Assembly (NCBI GenBank): GCA_015228935.1
Contig: JADGCO010000015.1
Span: 18,453-56,707 of the forward strand
Length of the DNA: 38,255 nucleotides
Direction: 5' to 3'
DNA from: Magnetococcales bacterium
Lineage (GTDB): Bacteria > Pseudomonadota > Magnetococcia > Magnetococcales > DC0425bin3
Shown here one piece after another: positions 8,442-15,852 of the stretch (positions are counted from its first letter, which is position 1; every line of letters starts with the position of its first letter). Under the pieces are notes generated by a model that saw only the letters and a program-made list of their open reading frames with translations, searched no databases and was not told the origin of the DNA. Position numbers and translations under genes: made by a program.

Positions 8442-9257
8442 TCACCAATATTTTTCAACATGCAGATTGCCGGGTTCCTTGCGGCTGCCGGGATCGAAGC
8501 CCCATGCCTGGAAAGTCTGCATGCCATCTTCCACCAGATCGGGATGGCCGCATAAAAAAATGTGGGTGTGGGCCGGATCCGGGGCAAAACCGCTGATTTC
8601 CTGCAAACGTTCCGGGGTGAACCATTCGGTCAGGCGACCGGTGCGACCTTGCCAACCGGTCTCCTCCTGGGGGCGGGAGACGACCGGGGCATAACGAACG
8701 GTGGGACATTTCTGGCTGAGGGCTTCGAGATCGGCGCGATAGCCCAGGTCCCAGGAGTGGCTGGCACCATGCAGAATGGCCAGGGGCATGGCAGGACACC
8801 GGGTGGCCATGGCCAGGGTGCGCACCATGCTGAGATAGGGAGCCAGTCCCGTTCCCGTGGCCACCAACAGAATGTTCTGTCCCGGGGGAACCCGGTCCAG
8901 GGTAAACATGCCCGTGGCTTTGGGTCCCACGAAAAGCCGATCCCCGGTTTTGAGGGCAAAAAGGCGCGGCGTCAATTGACCACCGGTCACCAGGGCAATA
9001 TAAAATTCCAGATAATCGGTCTCGTGGCTGCCGGAACTGATGGAGTAGGCCCGGCGAATCAGGCGGTCGGCCTTCTCCGGCGGGACGGTTTCCGGATCGG
9101 CATCCGCCACCCGGGGGGCAGCCTGCCGCAGACCCAGGACCGTGAATTGCCCCGGTACGAAAGAGATCGGAAAATCCGGTCGAATCCGCAGAATGATCAG
9201 GCGGGGAGAAATGTCCAGTCGTTGGATCAATGTGGCATTGTCGGGTGTGGCGGTCAT
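8442..9257 (-). CDS. fpr: Ferredoxin--NADP+ reductase
   Basis: This 271-residue flavoprotein exchanges electrons between NADPH and ferredoxin or flavodoxin. The FAD-binding motif is RAYSISSG (RxYS), the flavin/phosphate region lies around LVTGGQLTPRLF, the pyridine-nucleotide loop is VATGTGLAPYLS, and FLCGHPDLVEDG matches the CGxP motif. The terminal VEKYW is typical of bacterial Fpr proteins, whose final aromatic residue stacks on FAD. AGGAAA precedes the ATG at moderate distance. It is divergent from the SspB-like gene and convergent with trmB, so it is probably transcribed alone. Confidence 0.93.
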   Translation of the reverse strand: MTATPDNATLIQRLDISPRLIILRIRPDFPISFVPGQFTVLGLRQAAPRVADADPETVPPEKADRLIRRAYSISSGSHETDYLEFYIALVTGGQLTPRLFALKTGDRLFVGPKATGMFTLDRVPPGQNILLVATGTGLAPYLSMVRTLAMATRCPAMPLAILHGASHSWDLGYRADLEALSQKCPTVRYAPVVSRPQEETGWQGRTGRLTEWFTPERLQEISGFAPDPAHTHIFLCGHPDLVEDGMQTFQAWGFDPGSRKEPGNLHVEKYW

Positions 9258-9329
9258 GGTGGCCTGTTTCCTGATGTCTGGTCTCCGAAACCTTGCCGTG
9301 GCGCGGTCGGAATGTTATAGGATGGTCGC

Positions 9330-9908
9330 ATGATACACGATCAACAAGTTGGCAAGGGAGAGGTGATTCGCACCCTGTTGGAACGGGAGGGGCGGGTCAT
9401 GCTCTGTGTGGACGCCACCTGCAAAGGGGTGGAGGTGCCGCGCCGCTTTGCCTCGGACACCGGTTTGCGCCTGGTCCTCAATACCAAAATGCCCCAATCC
9501 ATCGAAATCGGTCTCCGGACCGTCGAGTCCGAGTTGCGCTTTGGCGGCATTCCGCATTATTGCATCATTCCCTATGAGGCGCTGTGGGGGGCGTTCAATC
9601 CCGATTCGGGGCAGGGCATGTTGTGGCCGGAGGCCATGCCGGAACAGCTTCGCAAAGGTTATTTCGCCGCCCAGAATGTCGTCGGTGACAAACAGGGTTC
9701 CAGCCAGGTCACTCCCTTGGGCATCGTGCCGGCGGTGCAGGGTGCTGCAGCCGGGGAGGGGCAGGCCGGGGAAGGTCGCGAACAGCGCGAAAGCGAGGAA
9801 CGACCCAAACTTGCCGTCATTCAGGGGTGCGTCAACCCGGATGCGGCTCCACCACCCGATGGCAAAAAAAAATCCTCTGCCCGCAATCATCTGCGTCTCG
9901 TCAAATAA
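9330..9908 (+). CDS. sspB: SspB-like ClpXP adaptor
   Basis: This 192-residue protein resembles SspB, the adaptor that binds ssrA-tagged peptides and delivers them to ClpXP. The conserved fold is seen in residues 8-105: VMLCVDATCKGVEVPRRFA, LVLNTKMPQSIEIGLRTV and ELRFGGIPHYCIIPYEALWGAF, matching the SspB pattern 'DG.IVLNIS...F.ARFGG....I.VP..AV..I.A'. The remaining 85 residues are low complexity, rich in Q, G, E and A, like the flexible tether that ends in a ClpX-binding tail in known SspB proteins; here the tail ends SSARNHLRLVK, and basic/hydrophobic RLVK-like tails fit that role. It is followed 20 bases later by ruvA. Confidence 0.85.
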   Translation: MIHDQQVGKGEVIRTLLEREGRVMLCVDATCKGVEVPRRFASDTGLRLVLNTKMPQSIEIGLRTVESELRFGGIPHYCIIPYEALWGAFNPDSGQGMLWPEAMPEQLRKGYFAAQNVVGDKQGSSQVTPLGIVPAVQGAAAGEGQAGEGREQRESEERPKLAVIQGCVNPDAAPPPDGKKKSSARNHLRLVK

Positions 9909-9928
9909 ATCATTGAGAGAGTCCTTTC

Positions 9929-10549
9929 ATGATCGCACGGCTGCGGGGTGTGTTGGCGGATAAGCAGCCCAACCAGGTTCTGGTGGATGTGGGAGGGGTC
10001 GGGTATCGGGTTTTCATTCCCTTTTCCACCTACACGCAGTTGCCCAATGTGGGCGAAGCCGCCGAACTGTGGACCGTTACTTTCGTTCGGGAAGATTTGA
10101 TTCACCTGTATGGTTTTGCCACTCAGGAAGAAAAGGTCCTATTTAATTTATTGATCGGGGTTTCCGGGGTGGGGGGTCGCCTGGCCCTGGCTGTTCTTTC
10201 GACGCTTGCCCCTGCCGTCATTCTGGACGCCCTGGCCCGGGAGGATGTGACCACCCTCAGCCGGGTACCCGGCATCGGCAAAAAAACCGCCCAGCGTTTG
10301 GCCATGGAATTGAAAGAGAAGGTGGCCACGGTGGCCTGTTCCATCTCCCCCACGGCCAATCTTCCCGGACCTCCCGGATCCAACACCCCATCGCCTCCCG
10401 CGCTCCTGAAGGCAGAATTGACCTCGGCCCTGATCAATCTTGGCTTCAAGCCCGCCCAGGTCGAACAAACCCTGCGCCGGGTTCTTACCCAGGATACCGT
10501 GCGTCTGGAGGACGGATTGCGTCTGGCCCTGAGGGATTTGTCGGCCTGA
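9929..10549 (+). CDS. ruvA: Holliday junction branch migration protein RuvA
   Basis: This 206-residue protein binds four-way DNA junctions and loads RuvB. The N-terminal OB fold (MIARLRGVLADKQPNQVLVDVGGVGYRVFIP) is followed by two helix-hairpin-helix motifs (LLIGVSGVGGRLALAVLS and LSRVPGIGKKTAQRLAMELKEKV) and, after a Pro/Ser linker, the RuvB-binding domain III (ELTSALINLGFKPAQVEQTLRRVL). All three domains are present and length is normal. GAGAGAG lies eight bases before the ATG. Neither ruvC nor ruvB is adjacent: the next gene is a TA remnant, so the usual ruvABC order is not kept here, or ruvB has been separated. Confidence 0.95.
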   Translation: MIARLRGVLADKQPNQVLVDVGGVGYRVFIPFSTYTQLPNVGEAAELWTVTFVREDLIHLYGFATQEEKVLFNLLIGVSGVGGRLALAVLSTLAPAVILDALAREDVTTLSRVPGIGKKTAQRLAMELKEKVATVACSISPTANLPGPPGSNTPSPPALLKAELTSALINLGFKPAQVEQTLRRVLTQDTVRLEDGLRLALRDLSA

Positions 10550-10651
10550 AAAGCAACCGTACCTCATCCTGTCAAGGATCTTTCTCTCCCCATTCTCAAG
10601 AGTATTGAGCGTCAGACGAAGATGAAAATCAGGTAATGTAGGAGGTGTTTT

Positions 10652-10855
10652 ATGGAAATTCGGCATTACCCGGCCATTCTCTACCGTAGACGCATCCTTA
10701 TCCGAACAGAAATTCCCTGCCGATGGGTTCGGCTTAATCTTTCCATGGCCGAGACCTTGGTATTGCAGGTCGATCATGCTGCCAAGGCATTGGGCATGAA
10801 CCGGTCCGGGTACCTGGCCGAAGCGGCGCGACAGATGCTGTCCAGGAGTACTTGA
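10652..10855 (+). pseudogene. hicB antitoxin remnant with internal deletion
   Basis: The 67-codon frame starts after an excellent ribosome binding site (AGGAGG, six bases before the ATG) with MEIRHYPAILYR, the usual opening of a HicB antitoxin. After about 12 residues it jumps to VRLNLSMAETLVLQVDHAAK and MNRSGYLAEAARQML, the C-terminal ribbon-helix-helix DNA-binding domain of the same family. The whole central UPF0150 (toxin-binding) domain, normally about 60-70 residues, is gone. A short protein that still binds DNA is conceivable, but it should not neutralise a toxin. No hicA lies beside it on the same strand. It runs tail to tail into the intact hicBA pair, three bases away. Confidence 0.65.
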
Positions 10856-10858
10856 TTG

Positions 10859-11077
10859 TCATGATTCGAGGAATGCGTCCACAGGCAGACCTGACTGACG
10901 TATGATGGCCCGCAGGGTACCACGGTCCAGTTGTTTGTGATCGGGCACCACCAGTTGCGAGAAAGGGTTATTCCGTTGCACCACCATATGGCTGCCCTTT
11001 TGGCGCATCAACCGAAAGCCGTAGCGTTCCAATATGGCCAAGCATTCGCGACCGGAAAGTTGTGGCAGTCGGTTCAC
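10859..11077 (-). CDS. hicA: HicA-type mRNA interferase toxin
   Basis: This 72-residue protein has the double-stranded RNA-binding-like HicA (YcfA) fold. SGRECLAILERYGFRLMRQKGSHMVV contains the catalytic histidine in GSH (H30), and the C-terminal LDRGTLRAIIRQSGL motif is standard. HicA toxins cleave mRNAs in a translation-independent manner. The gene starts within the last four bases of hicB, so the order is antitoxin first, the reverse of the classical hicAB operon but common in this subfamily. It is intact, unlike the hicB remnant next to it on the other strand and the hicA relic at 22193. Confidence 0.9.
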   Translation of the reverse strand: MNRLPQLSGRECLAILERYGFRLMRQKGSHMVVQRNNPFSQLVVPDHKQLDRGTLRAIIRQSGLPVDAFLES

Positions 11078-11280
11078 ACAGCTACCAATAGGATTTCAAA
11101 CTGTTCATCTGGTACCGGGGCATGTTTTTCTTCAAGGACTTCAATATATACCTCAATGGCTTCCCGGATATTGACGATGGCATCCCCTCTGGTTTTTCCC
11201 TGACTGACGCAACCGGGCAGGCTGGGGCACTCTGCCACCCAAAAGCCGTCATCACCAGGATAGATGATCACTTGTCGCAT
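11074..11280 (-). CDS. hicB: Short HicB-type antitoxin (UPF0150)
   Basis: This 68-residue protein has the UPF0150 pattern MRQVIIYPGDDGFWVAECPSLPGCVSQGKTRGDAIVNIREAIEVYIE, a partially degraded RNase H-like fold that masks HicA. It has no C-terminal DNA-binding domain, so autoregulation would need another factor; many short HicBs are like this. The start at 11280 is chosen because GGAAGG lies eight bases upstream and the family fold starts there; an upstream in-frame ATG at 11406 runs through a strong hairpin and is unlikely. It is coupled to hicA by an ATGA overlap. Confidence 0.88.
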   Translation of the reverse strand: MRQVIIYPGDDGFWVAECPSLPGCVSQGKTRGDAIVNIREAIEVYIEVLEEKHAPVPDEQFEILLVAV

Positions 11281-11350
11281 GCCGGCATCCTTCCAACGTT
11301 CCGTTCCATTCTCGATACGCAAGTTTGATAAGTCCCAACCGGAACCCTGT

Positions 11351-11384
11351 CCGGGAAGGAAGGGCAACGCCGCTTCCTTCCCGG
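11351..11384 (-). terminator. Strong GC-rich hairpin after the mcp gene
   Basis: A perfect 12-bp inverted repeat (11351-11362 with 11373-11384, core CCGGGAAGGAAG) surrounds a 10-base loop that can pair further (GGC with GCC). It begins 32 bases beyond the mcp stop codon and about 70 bases before the hicB start. There is no clear T-run after it on either strand, so it is either an imperfect terminator or an mRNA 3'-end stabiliser that separates the chemotaxis operon from hicBA. Confidence 0.5.
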
Positions 11385-11415
11385 GTGGATTCACACTCCG
11401 AGTCACCTCGTAGGT

Positions 11416-13179
11416 TCAGAAATTTTCAAACTCATCCTCTTTGCCGGAGCCATGCGCGTCATTCATATCCAGATCAACTCCCGATGCGGCTCCCTTGCCG
11501 TGGGTTGCCGATGCCGCCGGTTTTTTGGTGCCTGGTTTTTTGGCTGCCGGTTTGGCATGGGTGAGTTGCAAGGGGGCGGCTGATTTTTGTGAGGTGGAGG
11601 GCGCTTTTGGGGTGCTGGGCGCTTTTTTGGCCATTTTGGGTTTGGCGGAACCGTGCGACCCTTCGCCGGTCCGGAAAAAGCCGATGGCCTGCGCGAGAAT
11701 ATCGGCCTGGGCAGAGAGTTCTTCGGAGGTGGCGGCCATCTCTTCCGAGGCTCCGGCGTTTTGCTGGATCACCTGGTCCAACTGCTGAATGGCGGAATTG
11801 ATCTGTTGTGCCCCCTGGGTTTGTTCCTGACTGGAGGCGGCAATACCCTGAATCAGTTCCGCAGTCTTGCGAATGTCCGGCACGAGCTTGCTGATGATCC
11901 CACCCGCCCGTTCCGCCACCTGCACGCTGGAAGCGGAGAGCTGACTGATCTCTCCGGCGGCCAGTTGGCTTCGTTCGGCCAGTTTGCGGACTTCCGCCGC
12001 CACCACCGCGAACCCCTTGCCATGCTCACCGGCCCGGGCCGCTTCGATGGCCGCATTCAGGGCGAGGAGGTTGGTCTGCCGGGCAATTTCTTCGATGATG
12101 CTGATCTTGCTGGCAATCTGCTTCATGGCGGTCACGGCTTCGTTGACGGCGTTGCCGCCATCTTCGGCATCCTTGGAGGCAATCCGGGCAATTTTTTCGG
12201 TGGTCTGGGATGTTTCGGTATTGTTGGCAATGTTGGCCGACATTTGCTCCATGGCGGCGGAGGTCTCTTCGACCGAGGCGGCCTGTTCGGTGGCCCCCTG
12301 GGAGAGATTCTGGGCGCTGTCGGAAAGCTCGTTGCTGCCGGCGGCAACATTGTCGGATGCGTTGCGCACATCATTGACCACTTCCCGCAATTTTTCCACC
12401 ATGGCGCGCATTGCCTCAGACAGCTTGCCCAGTTCATCCTGCCGGCGTTCAACGTTGATGTTTTGGGTCAGATCGCCATTGGCCAGGGCCGTGGCCAGTC
12501 TGACCCCGGCATCCAGGGGAGCTGTGATGGAGCGGGAGATGAGGGCACCCATGCCCATGCCCAGAATCACGGCGATGACGATGAGGATGATCATCAGGTT
12601 GCGACTGCTTTCGTATATGACCGTATTTTCATCCGAGACGGCTTTGGCACGCCCTTCCTTCACCTTGGCCAATTCAGCCACCAGACCATCCACCACATTC
12701 AGCTTTTCGCGTCCCTTGCCAAAGCTGAGTTCCACTGCGGCCTTGTTTTTGGCGGCATCTTCGCCTTGTGCCTGACGAATGACTTCCTCATGCACCGCTT
12801 TCCATTCGGAAATGGCAGTATCCAGTTTGGCCAGGAGTTCCTTGCCTTTTTCGGTGTACAACTTGGATTTTGCCGTATTGAAATCATCTTGTAGTGCCTT
12901 GAAAAGCTCGGGCAACCGGGACGTATAGCGATCCTTTTGTTCCTTGCTGGTCGAGAGCAGGTAATTTTTTTCCGCCCGCACAACATTGAGAACATCAATG
13001 TTGATTTCCTTGATGGCGCTCATTCCCAGCAATTCGACTTCATAAAGCCTGGTGTCGGCGGCATCTATTTCGCCCATGTTGCTGATTCCCACCCAGCCCA
13101 CGATGCCCATCATGATGGAGATGAGTAAAAATGCCATGGTCAGTTTGGCACCGACCTTCATGTCCAGAATCCACTGCAT
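11416..13179 (-). CDS. Methyl-accepting chemotaxis protein (4HB sensor, HAMP, MCP signalling domain)
   Basis: This 587-residue receptor begins [31 protein letters not shown] (signal anchor), has a periplasmic four-helix-bundle sensor (about 30-190), a second membrane segment ([20 protein letters not shown]), a HAMP domain and a long cytoplasmic coiled coil. The CheA/CheW-binding hairpin is textbook: [32 protein letters not shown] tail rich in Ala, Pro and Lys (about 85 residues) ends in DEFENF, resembling the aromatic pentapeptide tether that recruits CheR in E. coli receptors. The start at 13179 is chosen for the GGGGAA site upstream and the typical N terminus; the open frame reaches 13266 but that stretch carries no membrane-protein features. 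It is the last gene of the cheV-cheW-mcp group. Confidence 0.93.
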   Translation of the reverse strand: MQWILDMKVGAKLTMAFLLISIMMGIVGWVGISNMGEIDAADTRLYEVELLGMSAIKEINIDVLNVVRAEKNYLLSTSKEQKDRYTSRLPELFKALQDDFNTAKSKLYTEKGKELLAKLDTAISEWKAVHEEVIRQAQGEDAAKNKAAVELSFGKGREKLNVVDGLVAELAKVKEGRAKAVSDENTVIYESSRNLMIILIVIAVILGMGMGALISRSITAPLDAGVRLATALANGDLTQNINVERRQDELGKLSEAMRAMVEKLREVVNDVRNASDNVAAGSNELSDSAQNLSQGATEQAASVEETSAAMEQMSANIANNTETSQTTEKIARIASKDAEDGGNAVNEAVTAMKQIASKISIIEEIARQTNLLALNAAIEAARAGEHGKGFAVVAAEVRKLAERSQLAAGEISQLSASSVQVAERAGGIISKLVPDIRKTAELIQGIAASSQEQTQGAQQINSAIQQLDQVIQQNAGASEEMAATSEELSAQADILAQAIGFFRTGEGSHGSAKPKMAKKAPSTPKAPSTSQKSAAPLQLTHAKPAAKKPGTKKPAASATHGKGAASGVDLDMNDAHGSGKEDEFENF

Positions 13180-13262
13180 GTGTAATTCCCCTGTATTTGG
13201 AATGGCTACAAAAACACCCGGGTTTGGTCTGTGTTGCGATGCATGACCCATGGAGGCTCGAA

Positions 13263-13799
13263 TCAATGCACCGCCTGCTGCATGGACATGAGATCCTCAT
13301 TGGAAAAGACCCGGTTGATGTCGAGGATCATGATGAACTGGTTGTCATGCTTGCCCATGCCCTTGAGAAATTCGCTGCGCAGATTGGTGCCGATTTTGGG
13401 GGCTGGCTCGATTTTGTCATGATCGATGTCCATGACTTCCTTGACGGAGTCAGCCAGGGCACCGATCTGCCGGACCGTCTCGTCCTGGACGATTTCGACG
13501 ATGATGATGCAGGTATTGACGGTCCGTTCGGACTCGGCCATGCTGAATTTCATGCGCATATCGACCACGGGGACCACCTTTCCCCGCAGATTGATGATGC
13601 CGCGCATGAATTCGGGCGTGCGCGGCACATGGGTGATGGCGGTATATTCCAAAACCTCGCGCACCTTGGCAATATCCACGGCAAAAATTTCGTTGTCGAG
13701 GGTGAAGGTCAAATATTGGGTACAGGCCAATTCCTCTCCCCGTGTCCTGCTGGCGTGCATGTCAGTCTTTGCCAAGACGTTGCCTGTTTCTTCGTTCAT
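13263..13799 (-). CDS. cheW: Chemotaxis coupling protein CheW
   Basis: This 178-residue protein links receptors to the CheA kinase. After a 25-residue variable start, the CheW fold is clear: [56 protein letters not shown] and the closing [19 protein letters not shown] ribosome binding site is five bases before the ATG. It lies between cheV and the receptor gene on the same strand, 68 bases after the cheV stop and 83 bases before the receptor start, so the three are probably co-transcribed. No cheA, cheR, cheB or cheY is in the window, so this would be a satellite set feeding a kinase encoded elsewhere. Confidence 0.93.
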   Translation of the reverse strand: MNEETGNVLAKTDMHASRTRGEELACTQYLTFTLDNEIFAVDIAKVREVLEYTAITHVPRTPEFMRGIINLRGKVVPVVDMRMKFSMAESERTVNTCIIIVEIVQDETVRQIGALADSVKEVMDIDHDKIEPAPKIGTNLRSEFLKGMGKHDNQFIMILDINRVFSNEDLMSMQQAVH

Positions 13800-13817
13800 G
13801 GTTCCCCTCCCTTGTCA

Positions 13818-13920
13818 TTGAATCTTTTTTTGATCCACCTTGGCCAGTTGGTCCGGAATGGCCTGTGTTACTGAATCTCTTTTTGATCCACCTTGGCCAG
13901 TTGATCCAGAATGGCTTGAA
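13818..13920 (-). repeat. Tandem duplication of the cheV 3' end
   Basis: Two copies of about 50 bp, 13818-13867 and 13871-13920, lie 53 bp apart with only a handful of mismatches. The inner copy is the true end of cheV (encoding QLAKVDQKEIQ and a TAA stop). The outer copy encodes AIPDQLAKVDQKKIQ and a TGA stop in a different frame, so it is a non-coding relic or the older gene end. Confidence 0.85.
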
Positions 13921-14809
13921 CAATACGGTCCGGCTGGAATTTCGGGATGAAATCATCGGCTCCCATTTGTTTGGCCTTGTAGGCGTTCGATTGATTGCTC
14001 AAGGAACTGTGCAGGGCCAGATGAATTCCGGCCAGCTTTGGATTGGCCTTGACCTTCCGGGTAAAGGTGAACCCATCCATGATGGGCATTTCGATATCGG
14101 AAAAAATGATGGTATACGGGCATTTTTCCCCGCCGGAGACCGAGCTTTCCAGTTTTTTCAGTGCTTTTTCGGCATTTTCCACCACCGTATGCCGGATGCC
14201 CATTTGACTCAGAGCCGAGCTGATCAGTTGGCGGGCGGCCCGCGAGTCGTCCACGGCCATGATCTGGTGTTCCGTGCGGACGACCTCGGCGGCCTTCTGC
14301 ACCAGATCATCCGATACCTTGTCTTCAATACCGATGATTTCGCTTAAAATTTTCTCCACATCCAAAATCTGGATGGGTTGATCGCCTTCGTAGGTGATGG
14401 CGGTCAGAAAGCTGTCGTCGTACACCTCCCCTTCGGGGCTGATGATGTCGTCCCAGCTTTTGTGGACCAGAAGATTGGGTTGGGAAATCAGGAATCCCTG
14501 GACGGAGGTGCTGTATTCGCACACCATGACGTAACTGATTTCATGTCCAAAATGGATGGGTTCCAATCCCAGGGCCTGGGAAAGGTCAATCAGGGAGATG
14601 GCAGAGCCGCGAAAATCGATGGTCCCCTTGATAGCCGGATGGGATTGGGGAATTCGTGTCACGGTTTTGGGACATTCGAGGAGTTCGATGATCTTGAAGA
14701 CATTGAGGCCGTACAACTGCTTGTCGGTCAGGAAAAAAGTCAGCATCTCCATTTCGTTACTGAAAGCCAGATTGGTCCTCTGGTCAACTTCCGACATCAA
14801 ATCATCCAT
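13868..14809 (-). CDS. cheV: CheV: CheW-like domain fused to a receiver domain
   Basis: This 313-residue protein has an N-terminal CheW-like coupling domain (about 20-165: MLTFFLTDKQLYGLNVFKIIELLE, PAIKGTIDFRGSAISLIDL) and a C-terminal response-regulator receiver (about 185-305). The receiver has the acidic pair in IMAVDDSRAAR, the phospho-acceptor aspartate in IIFSDIEMPIMDG and the lysine in DDFIPKFQPDR. CheV proteins couple receptors to CheA and act as a phosphate-tunable brake in adaptation. A very strong GGGGAGGGG ribosome binding site lies five bases upstream. The last 50 bases of the gene are duplicated immediately after its stop codon (see the repeat at 13818-13920). Confidence 0.93.
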   Translation of the reverse strand: MDDLMSEVDQRTNLAFSNEMEMLTFFLTDKQLYGLNVFKIIELLECPKTVTRIPQSHPAIKGTIDFRGSAISLIDLSQALGLEPIHFGHEISYVMVCEYSTSVQGFLISQPNLLVHKSWDDIISPEGEVYDDSFLTAITYEGDQPIQILDVEKILSEIIGIEDKVSDDLVQKAAEVVRTEHQIMAVDDSRAARQLISSALSQMGIRHTVVENAEKALKKLESSVSGGEKCPYTIIFSDIEMPIMDGFTFTRKVKANPKLAGIHLALHSSLSNQSNAYKAKQMGADDFIPKFQPDRIVQAILDQLAKVDQKEIQ

Positions 14810-15009
14810 GGCATCCCCTCCCCCGAGCGTGGTCTGAAAAATGTGTCTTTGCAGGAGTGTCGAGCATACAAAAAATTTATGGTCGATGCCTGAAAAAATA
14901 TTTTTTCAAACTGGTGGAACCAAATCGCATGTTATCCTTGCCGAGCCATATACACAAGGATGACGTGACCCTGGGTCAGCGACACCGAAAATGAAACATG
15001 GTCAGTTGT
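14810..15009. promoter_or_regulatory. cheV upstream region with an 18-bp perfect palindrome
   Basis: This 200-bp gap separates cheV from the 3' end of the PIN toxin gene. It holds a perfect palindrome, TGAAAAAATATTTTTTCA, at 14891-14908, about 80 bases before the cheV start on the minus strand. This is a plausible repressor or activator site or an AT-rich promoter element. No other gene is visible. Confidence 0.4.
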
Positions 15010-15444
15010 TTATGTTGTCACCACAGACTGCCTCCATTGGTCAAGAGGAATGACCATGGAAGCCCAAGAAGTGCCTGTCAGCTTGGATACCAAACGCCGG
15101 TCTGCTGTGACCATGGGGGCATTTTCACGCTCTGCCAAAGCAAGGTAATAACAGTCATAGGGTGAATGATTCAGTTCCCGGGACAAGCGATAGGCTGAGT
15201 GAGACAACCCGGCCATGGGTACCAGGGAAAAATATATGGGCAGTTCTTTCAACATCCGATGTACGAGTGCGTCAGTGGCCATATCGGCCTTCACCATTTT
15301 CCATGCCACGCTGGTTACTTCGGCCACGAGCCATTCAGGGGCAAGCATCGGCCACCCAGACATCAATACTTTCATGGCGTGTTCGCGATACGAAACATTC
15401 AAGAACCATCCTACACAAACACTGGCATCTACCACAAGCTTCAT
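15010..15444 (-). CDS. PIN-domain toxin (VapC/FitB-like)
   Basis: This 144-residue PIN-domain protein starts MKLVVDASVCVGWFL with the first catalytic aspartate (D6) in VVDAS. It has the conserved glutamate in LVAEVTSVAWK, an acidic position in NHSPYDCYYLALAE and the last in MVTADRRLVSKL. VVDAS rather than VDTN places it in the subgroup usually paired with ribbon-helix-helix antitoxins (FitB-like). It overlaps the upstream antitoxin gene by four bases. All catalytic acids are present, so it should be an active ribonuclease. Confidence 0.9.
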   Translation of the reverse strand: MKLVVDASVCVGWFLNVSYREHAMKVLMSGWPMLAPEWLVAEVTSVAWKMVKADMATDALVHRMLKELPIYFSLVPMAGLSHSAYRLSRELNHSPYDCYYLALAERENAPMVTADRRLVSKLTGTSWASMVIPLDQWRQSVVTT

Positions 15445-15746
15445 CGTCTCTCCCGGTCTTCACGAATCATGGCCACCACATCTACATCAATTTGTTTTGA
15501 TCCCATGGCAGCAATTTGATCAGCAGTACTCACAAGGTAGTCCACACTTGTGAAGGCCATCCTTGCCTCACGCTCAGCATTGATCAAGTGGGCAGATTCT
15601 GGTGCCAAATCTTTCCTGGCAGCGGATAATGCCCCGATCAGGATCTCGCGTAGCGATTGTTCCAATGATTGACATTGCGCTGCCGCCCTGTCCTTGAGCT
15701 GTTTGATCATTTCATCGTCCATATTCCGGATTACCAATTCACCCAT
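15441..15746 (-). CDS. Ribbon-helix-helix antitoxin (FitA-like)
   Basis: This 101-residue protein starts MGELVIRNMDDEMIKQLKDRAAAQCQS, the FitA/Arc-type ribbon-helix-helix signature ('l.iRnlddev...Lk.rAa..grSlEaelReiL'), followed by LEQSLREIL and a charged C-terminal half that would wrap the PIN toxin. GAGGAGG lies seven bases upstream. It should repress its own operon and block the toxin. A very similar arrangement recurs at 35763-36441. Confidence 0.88.
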   Translation of the reverse strand: MGELVIRNMDDEMIKQLKDRAAAQCQSLEQSLREILIGALSAARKDLAPESAHLINAEREARMAFTSVDYLVSTADQIAAMGSKQIDVDVVAMIREDRERR

Positions 15747-15852
15747 ACCCAGCCTCCTCTTTTTGTCACTCTTGCCTGAATCGCATGCTGCCCGGAGCAG
15801 CCATCGAAAAAATCAACCATATTGAGGAGATTCGAGCAAAATTGTCTCCAGG

